Assembly: GCA_030537455.1 (NCBI GenBank)
Contig: JAUNMR010000009.1
Coordinates: forward strand, 1-47,865
From: Planctomycetia bacterium
GTDB taxonomy: Bacteria > Planctomycetota > Planctomycetia > Pirellulales > Thermoguttaceae
DNA: 47,865 nt
Direction: 5' to 3'
The position numbers and the translations under genes are program-made. A model generated the notes under the pieces. The model was not told where the DNA came from and did not search any database. It saw only the letters and a program-made list of their open reading frames with translations. Below, in pieces: positions 7,667 through 16,252 of this stretch (within the stretch, counting starts at the first letter, position 1; every line of letters begins with the position of its first letter).

Positions 7667-7942
7667 ATGAAGCTCAATAGACCACAATCGGATGAGAACG
7701 CTCCACGACGCGCGTCTATGCTTGGCGTTGGTCTGGACGCGACAGACGGTCACACGCGTCTAACGCGCGGTAAGAATTTTACGCTAGTCGGCGGTAGTGA
7801 GCAGACTCACGAAGTCATGCAGGAAACGGCGGTGAAAGTGAACGAAAAACTTGAACGCCGTGGCAAAACCCTTGACGACGTGTCGCCTGAAGAGCTACGC
7901 GACGTGATCTACGACGTTGTGCAGAATATTCGACGCGACTAG
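7667..7942 (+). CDS. Small conserved-looking hypothetical protein (91 aa)
   Basis: I chose the ATG at 7667 because AAGGAG sits six bases upstream; a TTG ten codons earlier has no such signal. The protein is soluble and charged, without a signal peptide or membrane segment. The N-terminal half is polar and probably flexible. The C-terminal half (about residues 53-91) predicts helices and includes ETAVKVNEKLERRGKTLDD and a DVIYDVVQNIRRD end. I do not recognise the family. It sits between glyQS and a LarA-like gene, 42 bp before the latter, and may be co-transcribed with it. The strong RBS and ordinary codon use argue that it is a real gene. Confidence 0.75.
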   Translation: MKLNRPQSDENAPRRASMLGVGLDATDGHTRLTRGKNFTLVGGSEQTHEVMQETAVKVNEKLERRGKTLDDVSPEELRDVIYDVVQNIRRD

Positions 7943-7984
7943 CGTTACCGCTTACACATATGAAAAGGAAATAGGCGAACGATC

Positions 7985-9274
7985 ATGTCTTGGTTTGTAG
8001 AAGAGGGCGCGCTTTCTAGCGCTCGCGTTTTGGAATTAGCGCGCCGCGCGGCGGAAGAAGCGCGTGAAAGAATTTGTCGCAACCCCAAGCGCGTTTTGCT
8101 ATTGCCGCCCGATATTACGCGCGCGCATAGCGGCGCCGGTTGGATTACCGAAGAGCTTTATCATTATTTCAGCAATCTCGGCGCCGACGTCTATGTTATT
8201 CCCACGCTCGGTCAGCATCTTCCGCATACGCCGGAGCAAAACAAATGGATGTTCCACACGATCCCCGAGGAACGGATTCTCAAGCACGATTGGCGTAACG
8301 GCGCAACGCTCATTGGCGAGGTACCCGCGAGTTTTGTCAAGGACGTTTCCAATGGCAAGGCCGATTGGGCTATTCCCATTGCGCTCAATAGCGCACTGGT
8401 GAAGGAGAAGTGGGATCTGGTGATCAATGTCGGTCACGTAGTGCCTCACGAGGTTCTTGGTTTCGCCAACCATAATAAGAACTATTTCATTGGTTTGGGC
8501 GGTAAACCGACAATTTGCGCCTCGCACATGATGGCGGCATGTTGTGGAATTGAGAATAACCTCGGTAACCTCCTGACGCCATTGCGTCGTTGCTACAATA
8601 AGGCGGAAGAGGATTTCCTGGGCTTCTTACCGGATTGCTTCTTTGAAGTGACTATGGCGTATAACGACCAGGACGAATTGGTTCATACCGGCGTTTACGT
8701 CGGGGACGACCTTGACGTCTACCTTGACGCAGCGCGCGCTTCGCGTCGTCAAAACGTGACCATTACGCCGGCGCTCAAAAAGGTGGTCGCTGTTATGCAG
8801 GGCGACGAGTTCTATAGTACTTGGGTTGCTAACAAGGCGATCTATCGCACGCGCATGGCGATGGCGGACGGCGGCGAATTGCTCATAATCGCACCGGGTC
8901 TTAAGCGTTTTGGCGAACAGAGCGACGTAGACGCTCTGATTCGTGCATATGGTTATTCCGGGACGGAGAACGTCATGCGCTTGTGGCGAACCGAACCAGT
9001 TCTTCAGGATCTGACGCACGGAACAGCGCATTTGATCCACGGCAGTTCCGAGGGGCGTTTTAAGATCACTTATGCGCCTGGTCATCTCACGCGCGCAGAG
9101 ATCGAAAGCGTTTGCTTCGGTTACGCCGATCTGAACGAAACGCTCCAGCGTTATTCGCCCGATAAGATGAAAAACGGCTTTAACATCATGGAAGACGGCG
9201 AAGAGGTCTATTATATTAGCACGCCGAGCGCCGGGTTGTGGTCCACCGCGGAGAAAATGCAGGGACGCGACTGA
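7985..9274 (+). CDS. LarA-like (DUF2088) racemase/epimerase family protein
   Basis: The 429-aa cytoplasmic protein resembles nickel-pincer lactate racemase homologues. PDITRAHSG near residue 43 corresponds to the DHTR segment of LarA. GHVVPHEVLGFANHNKNYFIGLGGKPTI near 150-180 matches the LarA region that binds the cofactor and substrate. The family racemises or epimerises 2-hydroxy acids; LarA homologues act on lactate, malate or sugar acids, so the substrate is open. The pincer cofactor genes larB, larC and larE are not in the window, so they must lie elsewhere or the protein works differently. It ends 54 bp before a strong terminator, so it closes the plus-strand run that began with comB. 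Confidence 0.75.
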   Translation: MSWFVEEGALSSARVLELARRAAEEARERICRNPKRVLLLPPDITRAHSGAGWITEELYHYFSNLGADVYVIPTLGQHLPHTPEQNKWMFHTIPEERILKHDWRNGATLIGEVPASFVKDVSNGKADWAIPIALNSALVKEKWDLVINVGHVVPHEVLGFANHNKNYFIGLGGKPTICASHMMAACCGIENNLGNLLTPLRRCYNKAEEDFLGFLPDCFFEVTMAYNDQDELVHTGVYVGDDLDVYLDAARASRRQNVTITPALKKVVAVMQGDEFYSTWVANKAIYRTRMAMADGGELLIIAPGLKRFGEQSDVDALIRAYGYSGTENVMRLWRTEPVLQDLTHGTAHLIHGSSEGRFKITYAPGHLTRAEIESVCFGYADLNETLQRYSPDKMKNGFNIMEDGEEVYYISTPSAGLWSTAEKMQGRD

Positions 9275-9327
9275 GCTGTTCTCCAACGCTTATCGGGTTG
9301 AACGCCCTCTCTATGACAATCTTTCTG

Positions 9328-9362
9328 CCTCGTTGCGTTACCTTACGCGACGAGGTTTTTTT
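9328..9362 (+). terminator. Intrinsic terminator after the LarA-like gene
   Basis: An 11-bp stem (CCTCGTTGCGT paired with ACGCGACGAGG, including one G-U pair) with a six-base loop is followed by TTTTTTT. Confidence 0.85.
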
Positions 9363-9685
9363 GTCTTTCAAGTTTTATCAATTGACCAAGCGACTTTTTC
9401 TTTCTGAGGCGCTCAAAAGATTATTTCCACGGATTAGCCGTAATCATACCGACCAGTATCCGTTAGTAATATCTATAGAATTTTTATAGTAGCCTCAATT
9501 TTCCACGCGGTATTAGAGGTAATTTCATACTCTCCCTGGCAGCGCTAATAATCCAGTTGACGCCCTTTCAAGGACGCCCTTGTGTTATTTACGCTTGGCT
9601 TTAGCCTACGGATAGAACGACCAACCCGATGTGACGAACGCTAACGTTTTTTTCGACTGTCCCTACGCGCATAAAGGACGTCGAC

Positions 9686-9787
9686 ATGACGTATCTTGCG
9701 TTACTGTTGTTTTTTCTCATGTTATGTCGCATCCTACGGACGTTGGCTTTGGGGCGTCTTCCTGTTTTGCCTTGTACGTCGCGCTGA
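9686..9787 (+). CDS. Possible 33-aa hydrophobic small protein
   Basis: The reading frame starts at ATG 9686 with AAGGA at 9674-9678, seven bases upstream. It encodes a very hydrophobic N-terminal half (MTYLALLLFFLMLC) and then a basic, proline-containing tail. That is the pattern of a single-pass membrane peptide or small toxin-like peptide. It lies in an otherwise empty 604-bp gap (9275-9878), ends 91 bp before the second caspase gene and overlaps the -35 region proposed for it. The evidence is only the RBS and the composition, so chance remains possible. Confidence 0.3.
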   Translation: MTYLALLLFFLMLCRILRTLALGRLPVLPCTSR

Positions 9788-9788
9788 C

Positions 9789-9816
9789 TTGTGAGTTTCT
9801 TGACGACGGCTATAAT
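9789..9816 (+). promoter_or_regulatory. Promoter of the second caspase gene
   Basis: TTGTGA (9789-9794) and TATAAT (9811-9816) are 16 bases apart and 62 bases before the chosen ATG at 9879. Confidence 0.5.
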
Positions 9817-9878
9817 TCTATTCTAGAGCGCGCGGCGCATGAGCGCCATTGCAGTGGAAACCTTTGAGGACGATTGAA

Positions 9879-12578
9879 ATGCGATTCACCGAATTGAACC
9901 GAATCAATACCTGGCGCCATATATTCGCTTGCCTTGTGACGTCGGCGCTGTTCTTCACATTCTTCGTAAGTTTGTGTCACGCAGCCTCTCCCTTTTTGGG
10001 GGAAACAGGTAGTCTCGACGCCAGTTGGCGAGTCTTTCTGGTCTCGAGCGATACCTCGCCGTTCGAGGAGGGCGGTAAGGCGCAATTGGCGTCTAACGAC
10101 GTCGTAGCGCTTGCGCAATCTTTCCTTGACCTGGGCGTTCCCGGCGATGATATTACGGTCGTCAGTTCAAAATCAGTGAATAGTTGCCAAAATATAGGCG
10201 CTCCAACTAAAGAGAATATCGAGAGCGCATTTGAGACGTTTTGCGATTCCCTTCATCAGAGCGACGACGTCTTTGTCTATTTTTCCGGCTATGGCGTTCA
10301 GACGACGGAGACTTTCGAGTCTTTCTTTATTCCCGACGACGTTCAAGTCGGAGATTTAACGGAATTACGCGCCACAAGCGTTTCTCTCAATGAGGCGATT
10401 TCGCGCCTGATTGCCACGCCTGCGCGTTTGAAATGGTTCGCCCTGGACGTTTGTCGCGAGAATAAAACCATCGAATTATCCGAGTCTGACCAGGAGCAGC
10501 TCGTCGGTAGTTTCTTTATCGACGACGACGACTGGCCAGAAGAGTTTGTCTATCTTCAAGGGTGTGATAAGAATCAAGTTGCGATCGAATGGAACGCACA
10601 AGGTCACAGCCTCTTTGCGCTCGCGCTTTTGGCCGCGTTGCAAAGCGACAATAACCCTATCAATCTGAAAGACGAACCAGTTACGCTCGGTAGAATCCTC
10701 AACTACGTCAGTAACGAAACTTTGGAACTGGCGCAAAAATATTCTCGCGCCGAACGCAGACCCGTGCATAACTTACAGCCGTACTTTCGATTCGAAAGGG
10801 GAATCGACCGTACGCTTCTGCATGAATTTACCGTCGACGGCTGGTCGCGTGATGATCGCGAGTTGCTGGATTTCTTCGAAAAGGACGCTCTTGAGTTGCT
10901 CAAACAAGGTCAAGTCGATAAGGTCAACGACGTCTTCGAAGGGGTGACAAATCCAGACATTAAAGAAACCGAAGCATATCGTCATGTTAGCGTGGAGCTA
11001 GAGCGAGCGAAAGCGCACGCGGCGGTCGACACGGTTCGCAATCAGCGACGAGAACGCGCACAACGCGCTTACGATAATACACGTCAGGCTCTTAAAAACG
11101 ACGACCTGCTCGTAGCGCGTGAACAGATCGCACTTGCCGTTAAAGACGCGCCCGAAAAGACAGAATACCGTCAATTGCAAAATGACGTCGACCAACGCGT
11201 CGCGCGCGCTCGTTCCGACGCCTATAAGTCGGCAGTGCAAGCCTATCGCGAACAAGATTACGATCAGGCGGAACGTTATAATCGCATCGCATTGAGTTAT
11301 ACTCCCAATGACGAAACGCTCTTGAATTTGAAAGACCGAATTGCTAAGGGACGCGCTAAAGCTCAGAAAGAGGCGGAAGAGAATGATAAGGCGCTGGTGG
11401 ATAAACGTCGAGAGGCGGAAGAAGAATGTTACTTAGCGCGTACCAAGCTTTCTCGGGAGGACTATCAGGGCGCGCGCGAGCTCGTAGAGACCGCCGTGGT
11501 GAATTTCCCCGAGGACGAAAAGTACGCCGCCTTGTTGGACGAAATTGTAACGCGTCAAGAGGAAGCGGTTCAATCTGAATATCAGCAGGCGCTCATTGCA
11601 TTTGAAAGCGGCGATTTGACCGGCGCGGAAGAACGACTCGCGCGCGCGCTGACGATTAGCCCTGAGGATCAAGATTCTCTTAGTTTAAAGAAGCGCATTG
11701 CGAAAGCACGCGGCGTGGAGGAGCCGAGCGCGCCAGAACAAGAGAGCGAGCCGAAGCCGACCGTGCGTCAGCGTCCTCCACGTCAGCGTGGCGCCTCCTA
11801 TTCCGGTAACGCTGGCGACCTCATGATCAAGACGATCGCTGGGGTCGACGTGAAATTCCGCTGGTGTCCGCCTGGTGAGTTCCTCATGGGAAGTCCTCAA
11901 GAGGAAGAGGAAAGAAGTCCCAATGAAACCTTACACCGCGTCGTACTCACACGTGGTTTCTGGCTGGCGGAGACCGAAACGACCCAAGCGTTGTGGAACG
12001 CCGTTATGGGAGGTAATGCCAGTACGATCCGTGATCCGAAATTTCCCGTCGATTCCGTGAGTTGGTATGACTGTCGGAAGTTTATTGACATAATTAATTC
12101 GCGTAGCGAGTTCGACGAGCCGGGTTATATCTACGCGCTTCCCACCGAGGCACAGTGGGAATACGCGTGTCGCGCTGGCACACAGACGCCTTTTAGCTTT
12201 GGCGCGGAATTCGACTCCGCTAAAGCCAATTCCAACGGTCTCATTCCCTACGGCAATAAGACTAAAACCCGGTCGGTAGGACGTGCCACTGAGGTCGGTT
12301 CCTACCCCGCGAACCGATGGGGTTTGGTTGATATGCACGGAAACGTTTGGGAATGGACAAACGATTGGTATGAATATAACTACTACCAAACGAAGGACGC
12401 CGCAAAAGATCCGACCGGTCCCAGTTCCGGTTCCAATCGCGTTCTTCGTGGCGGCGGGTGGCTTAATTTTGCCAAAAATTCCCGTTCTGCCAATCGTTAC
12501 AGTAGTAATCCGTCCTACAGCGGCGTGCGTTTCGGTTTCCGTCTGGCGCTCGTTGACGACGCCACAGTGGCGCAATAG
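9879..12578 (+). CDS. Secreted caspase-fold/TPR/FGE-fold protein with degraded caspase dyad
   Basis: I chose ATG 9879 (GAGGA eight bases upstream) over an in-frame TTG at 9849, giving 899 aa. A signal peptide ends near FFVSLCHA. Residues about 48-310 form a caspase-like domain matching the gene at 299 almost motif for motif, but the catalytic His is Tyr138 (FSGYGV), while Cys192 (DVCREN) is kept. Residues about 340-620 form charged TPR-like helical repeats (KSAVQAYREQDYDQAERYN and similar). One FGE-fold domain runs from 646 to the end. In it both active cysteines are replaced (Asn and Ser after RVLRGGG). Its C-terminus uses ordinary codons and shows no DGR signature. It is a paralogue of the first gene, probably a catalytically dead partner, sensor or scaffold. 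Confidence 0.88.
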   Translation: MRFTELNRINTWRHIFACLVTSALFFTFFVSLCHAASPFLGETGSLDASWRVFLVSSDTSPFEEGGKAQLASNDVVALAQSFLDLGVPGDDITVVSSKSVNSCQNIGAPTKENIESAFETFCDSLHQSDDVFVYFSGYGVQTTETFESFFIPDDVQVGDLTELRATSVSLNEAISRLIATPARLKWFALDVCRENKTIELSESDQEQLVGSFFIDDDDWPEEFVYLQGCDKNQVAIEWNAQGHSLFALALLAALQSDNNPINLKDEPVTLGRILNYVSNETLELAQKYSRAERRPVHNLQPYFRFERGIDRTLLHEFTVDGWSRDDRELLDFFEKDALELLKQGQVDKVNDVFEGVTNPDIKETEAYRHVSVELERAKAHAAVDTVRNQRRERAQRAYDNTRQALKNDDLLVAREQIALAVKDAPEKTEYRQLQNDVDQRVARARSDAYKSAVQAYREQDYDQAERYNRIALSYTPNDETLLNLKDRIAKGRAKAQKEAEENDKALVDKRREAEEECYLARTKLSREDYQGARELVETAVVNFPEDEKYAALLDEIVTRQEEAVQSEYQQALIAFESGDLTGAEERLARALTISPEDQDSLSLKKRIAKARGVEEPSAPEQESEPKPTVRQRPPRQRGASYSGNAGDLMIKTIAGVDVKFRWCPPGEFLMGSPQEEEERSPNETLHRVVLTRGFWLAETETTQALWNAVMGGNASTIRDPKFPVDSVSWYDCRKFIDIINSRSEFDEPGYIYALPTEAQWEYACRAGTQTPFSFGAEFDSAKANSNGLIPYGNKTKTRSVGRATEVGSYPANRWGLVDMHGNVWEWTNDWYEYNYYQTKDAAKDPTGPSSGSNRVLRGGGWLNFAKNSRSANRYSSNPSYSGVRFGFRLALVDDATVAQ

Positions 12579-12632
12579 TCTGCCGTTGCGGATAGCTATC
12601 GAATACGCTAGTGTAATTTGTTTTAAAAAAGA

Positions 12633-12683
12633 AGCCGCCCGGCTCGCGACGTTTGACACGTCCTGAACCGGGCGGCTCTTTTT
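12633..12683. terminator. Bidirectional terminator between convergent genes
   Basis: AGCCGCCCGG (12633-12642) pairs perfectly with CCGGGCGGCT (12668-12677). CTTTTTG follows on the plus strand and, on the minus strand, TTCTTTTTT. It serves the second caspase gene and the glycosidase ending at 12770. Confidence 0.85.
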
Positions 12684-12769
12684 GTCGAAGAATGACCGGC
12701 GTCTACGCGCAGTCAGCTGATCGCTACGCTATCTATTGTGCGTCTAGGACTTCAATCAAATCAGAGATA

Positions 12770-15022
12770 TTAGAGCGGTCTTTTAAGACCTTCCCATTTG
12801 ACCTTCCATTTTGCAGGAAAACCGGGCGCTTGGTCGCCAGAAGACGGTTCCGGTAAGGGCGCTCCGTTTGCGTCTTTGGGCGCGTATTCGTCGTACCCGA
12901 CGCACATTCCGGCAATTGCGTAAAGCAAGCCGCCGTTGCCAGGCAGATAAGGGCCTTTACCGCCCCCGACGGCAGGTCCGCCGAGATTAACGCCGGAAAC
13001 GTCGTAAACGTTGCATACCGAATCGTTTAGTAGCATATCGACCGCCAGTTCGGGTCGACCGACACGCGAGGCGGCCATAGCGGTCCAGGGAAAGTCCCAG
13101 CCCCAGCAACGATTCCATTGCCAGGTTTGAATCGCGCGTTCAACGGAACGTTCGGTCGTCTGTTTATCGACGCCCTCAAGCGGCGGCAACATTCCGTAAA
13201 CACCAACCAGATCGGGATGCTCCCAGTTCCGCTTGACATAAGTGTCGGACCACTGTGCGGAGTGAACGTAATAGCCGTCCTTCTGTGGCAGTGGCGCAAG
13301 ATTGTCGCGAACCTTCTGCCAGTTTGCGTTTGGTTCTTCGCCCAAACGTACGCGCCACAGATTGGCATAGTCGAGCGCGAATCGCCAGTATGCCAAGTCG
13401 AAGACAGTGTCGACGGTGAATCCCAACTCACTCGGGGGCATGACAGGGTCAAGGTGATAAACGCCGTTTTCATCCTGTTTAGGATAGTCGGCGATGTGTT
13501 CGGCGGTCTGCTCGACGATATCTTGCCAACGCTCAAGTGTTTCGCGCGTCGGATTGCGTCGGTATTCCATTTCAGCAAAGAAGATCGGGTGCGGTTGTTT
13601 CCAAAGTAGCGCTAAATTCCCGACCCATGGAGCGGTTCGACCGTCCGGGGCAATTTCCTTTTGCCATTTGTATCCACGGTAGTCGAGTTGCCGCGCCAGT
13701 TCGCGAGCGCCGTCCTTGACGAAGTCGTAGATATTAATAGATTTATCGGCATACTGCGCGCGATCCCAAACGTACCAGTGTAGAATGTGCCACCATACCA
13801 TTTCCAAGTGAAACCGCCCGCTCCATGGGCATATCGCAATGAGACCGGACTCCGAGCAGGGCCAGTCGCCAGCGGCGTTACAGCCCATTTGGAATTGCGA
13901 GAGGACAATGCGTCGCTCCAACTCAAACCATCGTGGATCTTCACTCTCGGACAGATCGACCGCGCCGCCACAGCGCCAGAATTCTTCCCAACGTTCGCGT
14001 GATTCCTTTTCGACTTCGTCATAGCTCAAAGGGTCGGCGTCGCGTACGCTGTGATCGCAGGGCGAACCGACGTAAGAGCCGCCGTCAAAACAGATAGAGA
14101 TTTCCATTCTGTCGTCTTGGCGCGTGGGGGTCACAACGATCGCCGGTTCGTTCGCACGTTGTGACGTCGTGGCGCCTTGCGCGTCGACTCGTACGTCGTA
14201 GGAGAAATCGCCAATGACGCCACGACCGTAATCATTTTTGAGCGTACGCTCAAGAATGGCGGCGCTTTCGTCATGTACGCGGTTAGCACGAGTAAAGACA
14301 AAAGGCGTTTGGGGCGCTTTGTCGCCGAACAGACCAGTCCAGGCGCCATGATCGAGCGAAGGATAGGGCAGATCAAGTACGACGATGAGCGCGCCGTTGC
14401 GCACTAGCTTGGAATCGATGCATAGCGCGACGGTGGAGTCAAGGTTCTTTTCATTGCTTATACAGGTCGCCACGCGCACCGGAGCGCCGTCTATTTCAAA
14501 TTCTGCGACGTGCACGCCGGTCCATGGGTCAAGCGTTCTTTTGAGATTTTTGATATCTTCTGGTTTTAACTCTTGACCGTCGGCGCGTAAGAGTCTCGTG
14601 CGCGCAAGATTCATCTGGTGCGGGGACTGGCGAATCCAGTTATACAGATCGCCTTTATCCTTAGGGAAGGGGTCAGAGCCGGTCAGTCTTCCCGTGGCAA
14701 AGGTGCCGGTATCGAGAGCTTTTTCTCCAACGAACTTTTCGGGCAGCGCCTCGGAGAACCATCCCCAGTGCGAAAGGACGTCGCCACGAAAGGTTTGCAT
14801 ACCAGCGCCGTCGACGTTAAAAGATATATTGCCGTTCGCCACAGGTAGGAGCGCTTCTAACGCGTCGGTTTCGATCACATGACGCTCGACAATTGCGTGA
14901 CGGTCGAGCGGACGCTCAAGCTCTGCCGCAAGCGCTAAGTTTAGTGAAGGCAATACGAACGCGACAATGAGAATGAGCAAACTCGTGAATCGCGCCCAGG
15001 TTGAAAGCAATGACGTCGACAT
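12770..15022 (-). CDS. Secreted six-hairpin glycosidase (GH65/GH95-like)
   Basis: The start is the ATG at 15022, with AGGAG six bases upstream, giving 750 aa. A signal peptide (LILIVAFVLPSLNLALA) directs export. An N-terminal beta-sandwich-like half (about 30-300) has GNISFNVDGAGMQTF and LYNWIRQSPHQMNLART. An (alpha/alpha)6 barrel follows (about 320-740), with WPCSESGLIAICPWSGRFHLEMVWWH, PPSELGFTVDTVFDLAYW and CWGWDFPWTAMAASR. The pattern is that of clan GH-L or GH95-like enzymes acting on alpha-linked sugars; the exact family and substrate cannot be fixed by eye. It is the last gene of a three-gene minus-strand operon, 56 bp after the beta-propeller glycosidase. Confidence 0.75.
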   Translation of the reverse strand: MSTSLLSTWARFTSLLILIVAFVLPSLNLALAAELERPLDRHAIVERHVIETDALEALLPVANGNISFNVDGAGMQTFRGDVLSHWGWFSEALPEKFVGEKALDTGTFATGRLTGSDPFPKDKGDLYNWIRQSPHQMNLARTRLLRADGQELKPEDIKNLKRTLDPWTGVHVAEFEIDGAPVRVATCISNEKNLDSTVALCIDSKLVRNGALIVVLDLPYPSLDHGAWTGLFGDKAPQTPFVFTRANRVHDESAAILERTLKNDYGRGVIGDFSYDVRVDAQGATTSQRANEPAIVVTPTRQDDRMEISICFDGGSYVGSPCDHSVRDADPLSYDEVEKESRERWEEFWRCGGAVDLSESEDPRWFELERRIVLSQFQMGCNAAGDWPCSESGLIAICPWSGRFHLEMVWWHILHWYVWDRAQYADKSINIYDFVKDGARELARQLDYRGYKWQKEIAPDGRTAPWVGNLALLWKQPHPIFFAEMEYRRNPTRETLERWQDIVEQTAEHIADYPKQDENGVYHLDPVMPPSELGFTVDTVFDLAYWRFALDYANLWRVRLGEEPNANWQKVRDNLAPLPQKDGYYVHSAQWSDTYVKRNWEHPDLVGVYGMLPPLEGVDKQTTERSVERAIQTWQWNRCWGWDFPWTAMAASRVGRPELAVDMLLNDSVCNVYDVSGVNLGGPAVGGGKGPYLPGNGGLLYAIAGMCVGYDEYAPKDANGAPLPEPSSGDQAPGFPAKWKVKWEGLKRPL

Positions 15023-15078
15023 ATCGTCTCCTATGGGAAAATCGTGCGTCCAAAACAAAAGAACGTGACGTAAAGTTG

Positions 15079-16191
15079 TTATTTCAGCGGTTTAGAGGTC
15101 GCCAGAGCAATTGTGCGTCCCTGGTCGCCTACCGCGCAGTAGTAATGGTAGACGACGCCGTCGTATTTAACAACCCAAGGCTTGTGAGCAAAGGTTTTAT
15201 CGAATTCTTCCGACGGTTCGACCAGGTGGGCGCCGTCCCATTTACGCCAGTGCGCCAAGTCGCGAGAGACGGCAAAGGTATCGAACGCCTTAGGCTTCCA
15301 TCGATGCCCGAAATAGAACATGACCCAAAGGTCGCCAATTTTAACGACTTGCGGATCTCCGGAAATACCGACCTTATTGTCGACGACCGGACCGTCGCCG
15401 AATCGGCGCCAATGTATCAGGTCGTTTGAGACGGCAATTCCAATTCGTTCGACCGAAGCTCCGGACGCGACGGACTTTCCGTTGTAGAAGACGACAAAGG
15501 GGTATCCGAGCGTTTGGTCTTTGTCCCAAATGACGCTGGTTTTATACAATGTGGTTTTTTCGAACTCACGCGCGTCGGGGTCTTCCGGCGTCATAATGGG
15601 CTCTTCCAAGCGAGTCCATGGCTTTGGCGAGCTTGGGTCTTCGGTGTAAGCGAGTCCAATTTTCAAGGGGTCAGGTTCGTATCCCTTACCGGCGCCGCCG
15701 ATATAGGTGAACCAGTATTTTCCGTCGTAAGGTTCGATGTTATAGGAACCGCCGAAGTTATGGTCGATTAGCGCCGCGGAGGGGGAGCATTGCCATGCGT
15801 CCCAGCCAGTTTCACGGAAGGGCGCGACTGTGCCAAGCTTCTGCCAGTGGAGTAGGTCGTCGCTTTGAGCCAGGCGCGCAACGTAGCCGGTTTGACCGAC
15901 GAAACGTAGGTAGATCATATACCACTTGTCGTTGTGACGAAAGACAGTGGGGGAGTCGACCATGTCGCCGTCCTCTTGCGGTATGATTACGCCGTACTTA
16001 TAGGGCGTTTTAACCTGCTCATAGACGTTCGTCATATCCTCATCGGACACATTCGGCTCGAGCGTAAGGTCAACGGGAATGGGCTTTTGCTCCTGCGCTA
16101 GTATCGACGTTCCTAACCCGGCGGCGAGCGTTGTGAATGCGGCGCTCTTTAAGAAGACGCGTCGGGACGCGCTAACGATTGATTGCGGCAT
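15079..16191 (-). CDS. Tat-exported five-bladed beta-propeller glycosidase (GH43/GH32-like)
   Basis: I set the start at 16191, where AAGGAA lies six bases upstream; this gives 370 aa. An ATG 12 codons earlier lacks a ribosome site. The N-terminus is a twin-arginine signal (SRRVFLK, then AAFTTLAAGLGTSILAQ). The mature part shows repeated propeller blades: VDSPTVFRHNDKWYMIYL, LAQSDDLLHWQKLG, PYDGKYWFTYIGG, AVSNDLIHWRRFG, GDPQVVKIGDLWVMFYFG and VSRDLAHWRKW. Asp in VDSPTV and in SGDPQVV sit where acidic active-site residues occur in GH43/GH32/GH117-type propellers. Substrate is unknown. It lies between the HzsA-like gene and the six-hairpin glycosidase, with short gaps (61 and 56 bp). Confidence 0.75.
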   Translation of the reverse strand: MPQSIVSASRRVFLKSAAFTTLAAGLGTSILAQEQKPIPVDLTLEPNVSDEDMTNVYEQVKTPYKYGVIIPQEDGDMVDSPTVFRHNDKWYMIYLRFVGQTGYVARLAQSDDLLHWQKLGTVAPFRETGWDAWQCSPSAALIDHNFGGSYNIEPYDGKYWFTYIGGAGKGYEPDPLKIGLAYTEDPSSPKPWTRLEEPIMTPEDPDAREFEKTTLYKTSVIWDKDQTLGYPFVVFYNGKSVASGASVERIGIAVSNDLIHWRRFGDGPVVDNKVGISGDPQVVKIGDLWVMFYFGHRWKPKAFDTFAVSRDLAHWRKWDGAHLVEPSEEFDKTFAHKPWVVKYDGVVYHYYCAVGDQGRTIALATSKPLK

Positions 16192-16252
16192 ATTGAGTTC
16201 CTTCGTCGAAAGGAGTGTAATTGTCATGACTTAACAGAGTGAGAAGAGTGTC

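Noticed and set aside
12150..12560. VR signature at the end of the second caspase/FGE gene
   Set aside because: The protein frame is similar, but codons end in mixed bases (CGT, AAT, CTT) and match the genome's ordinary usage.
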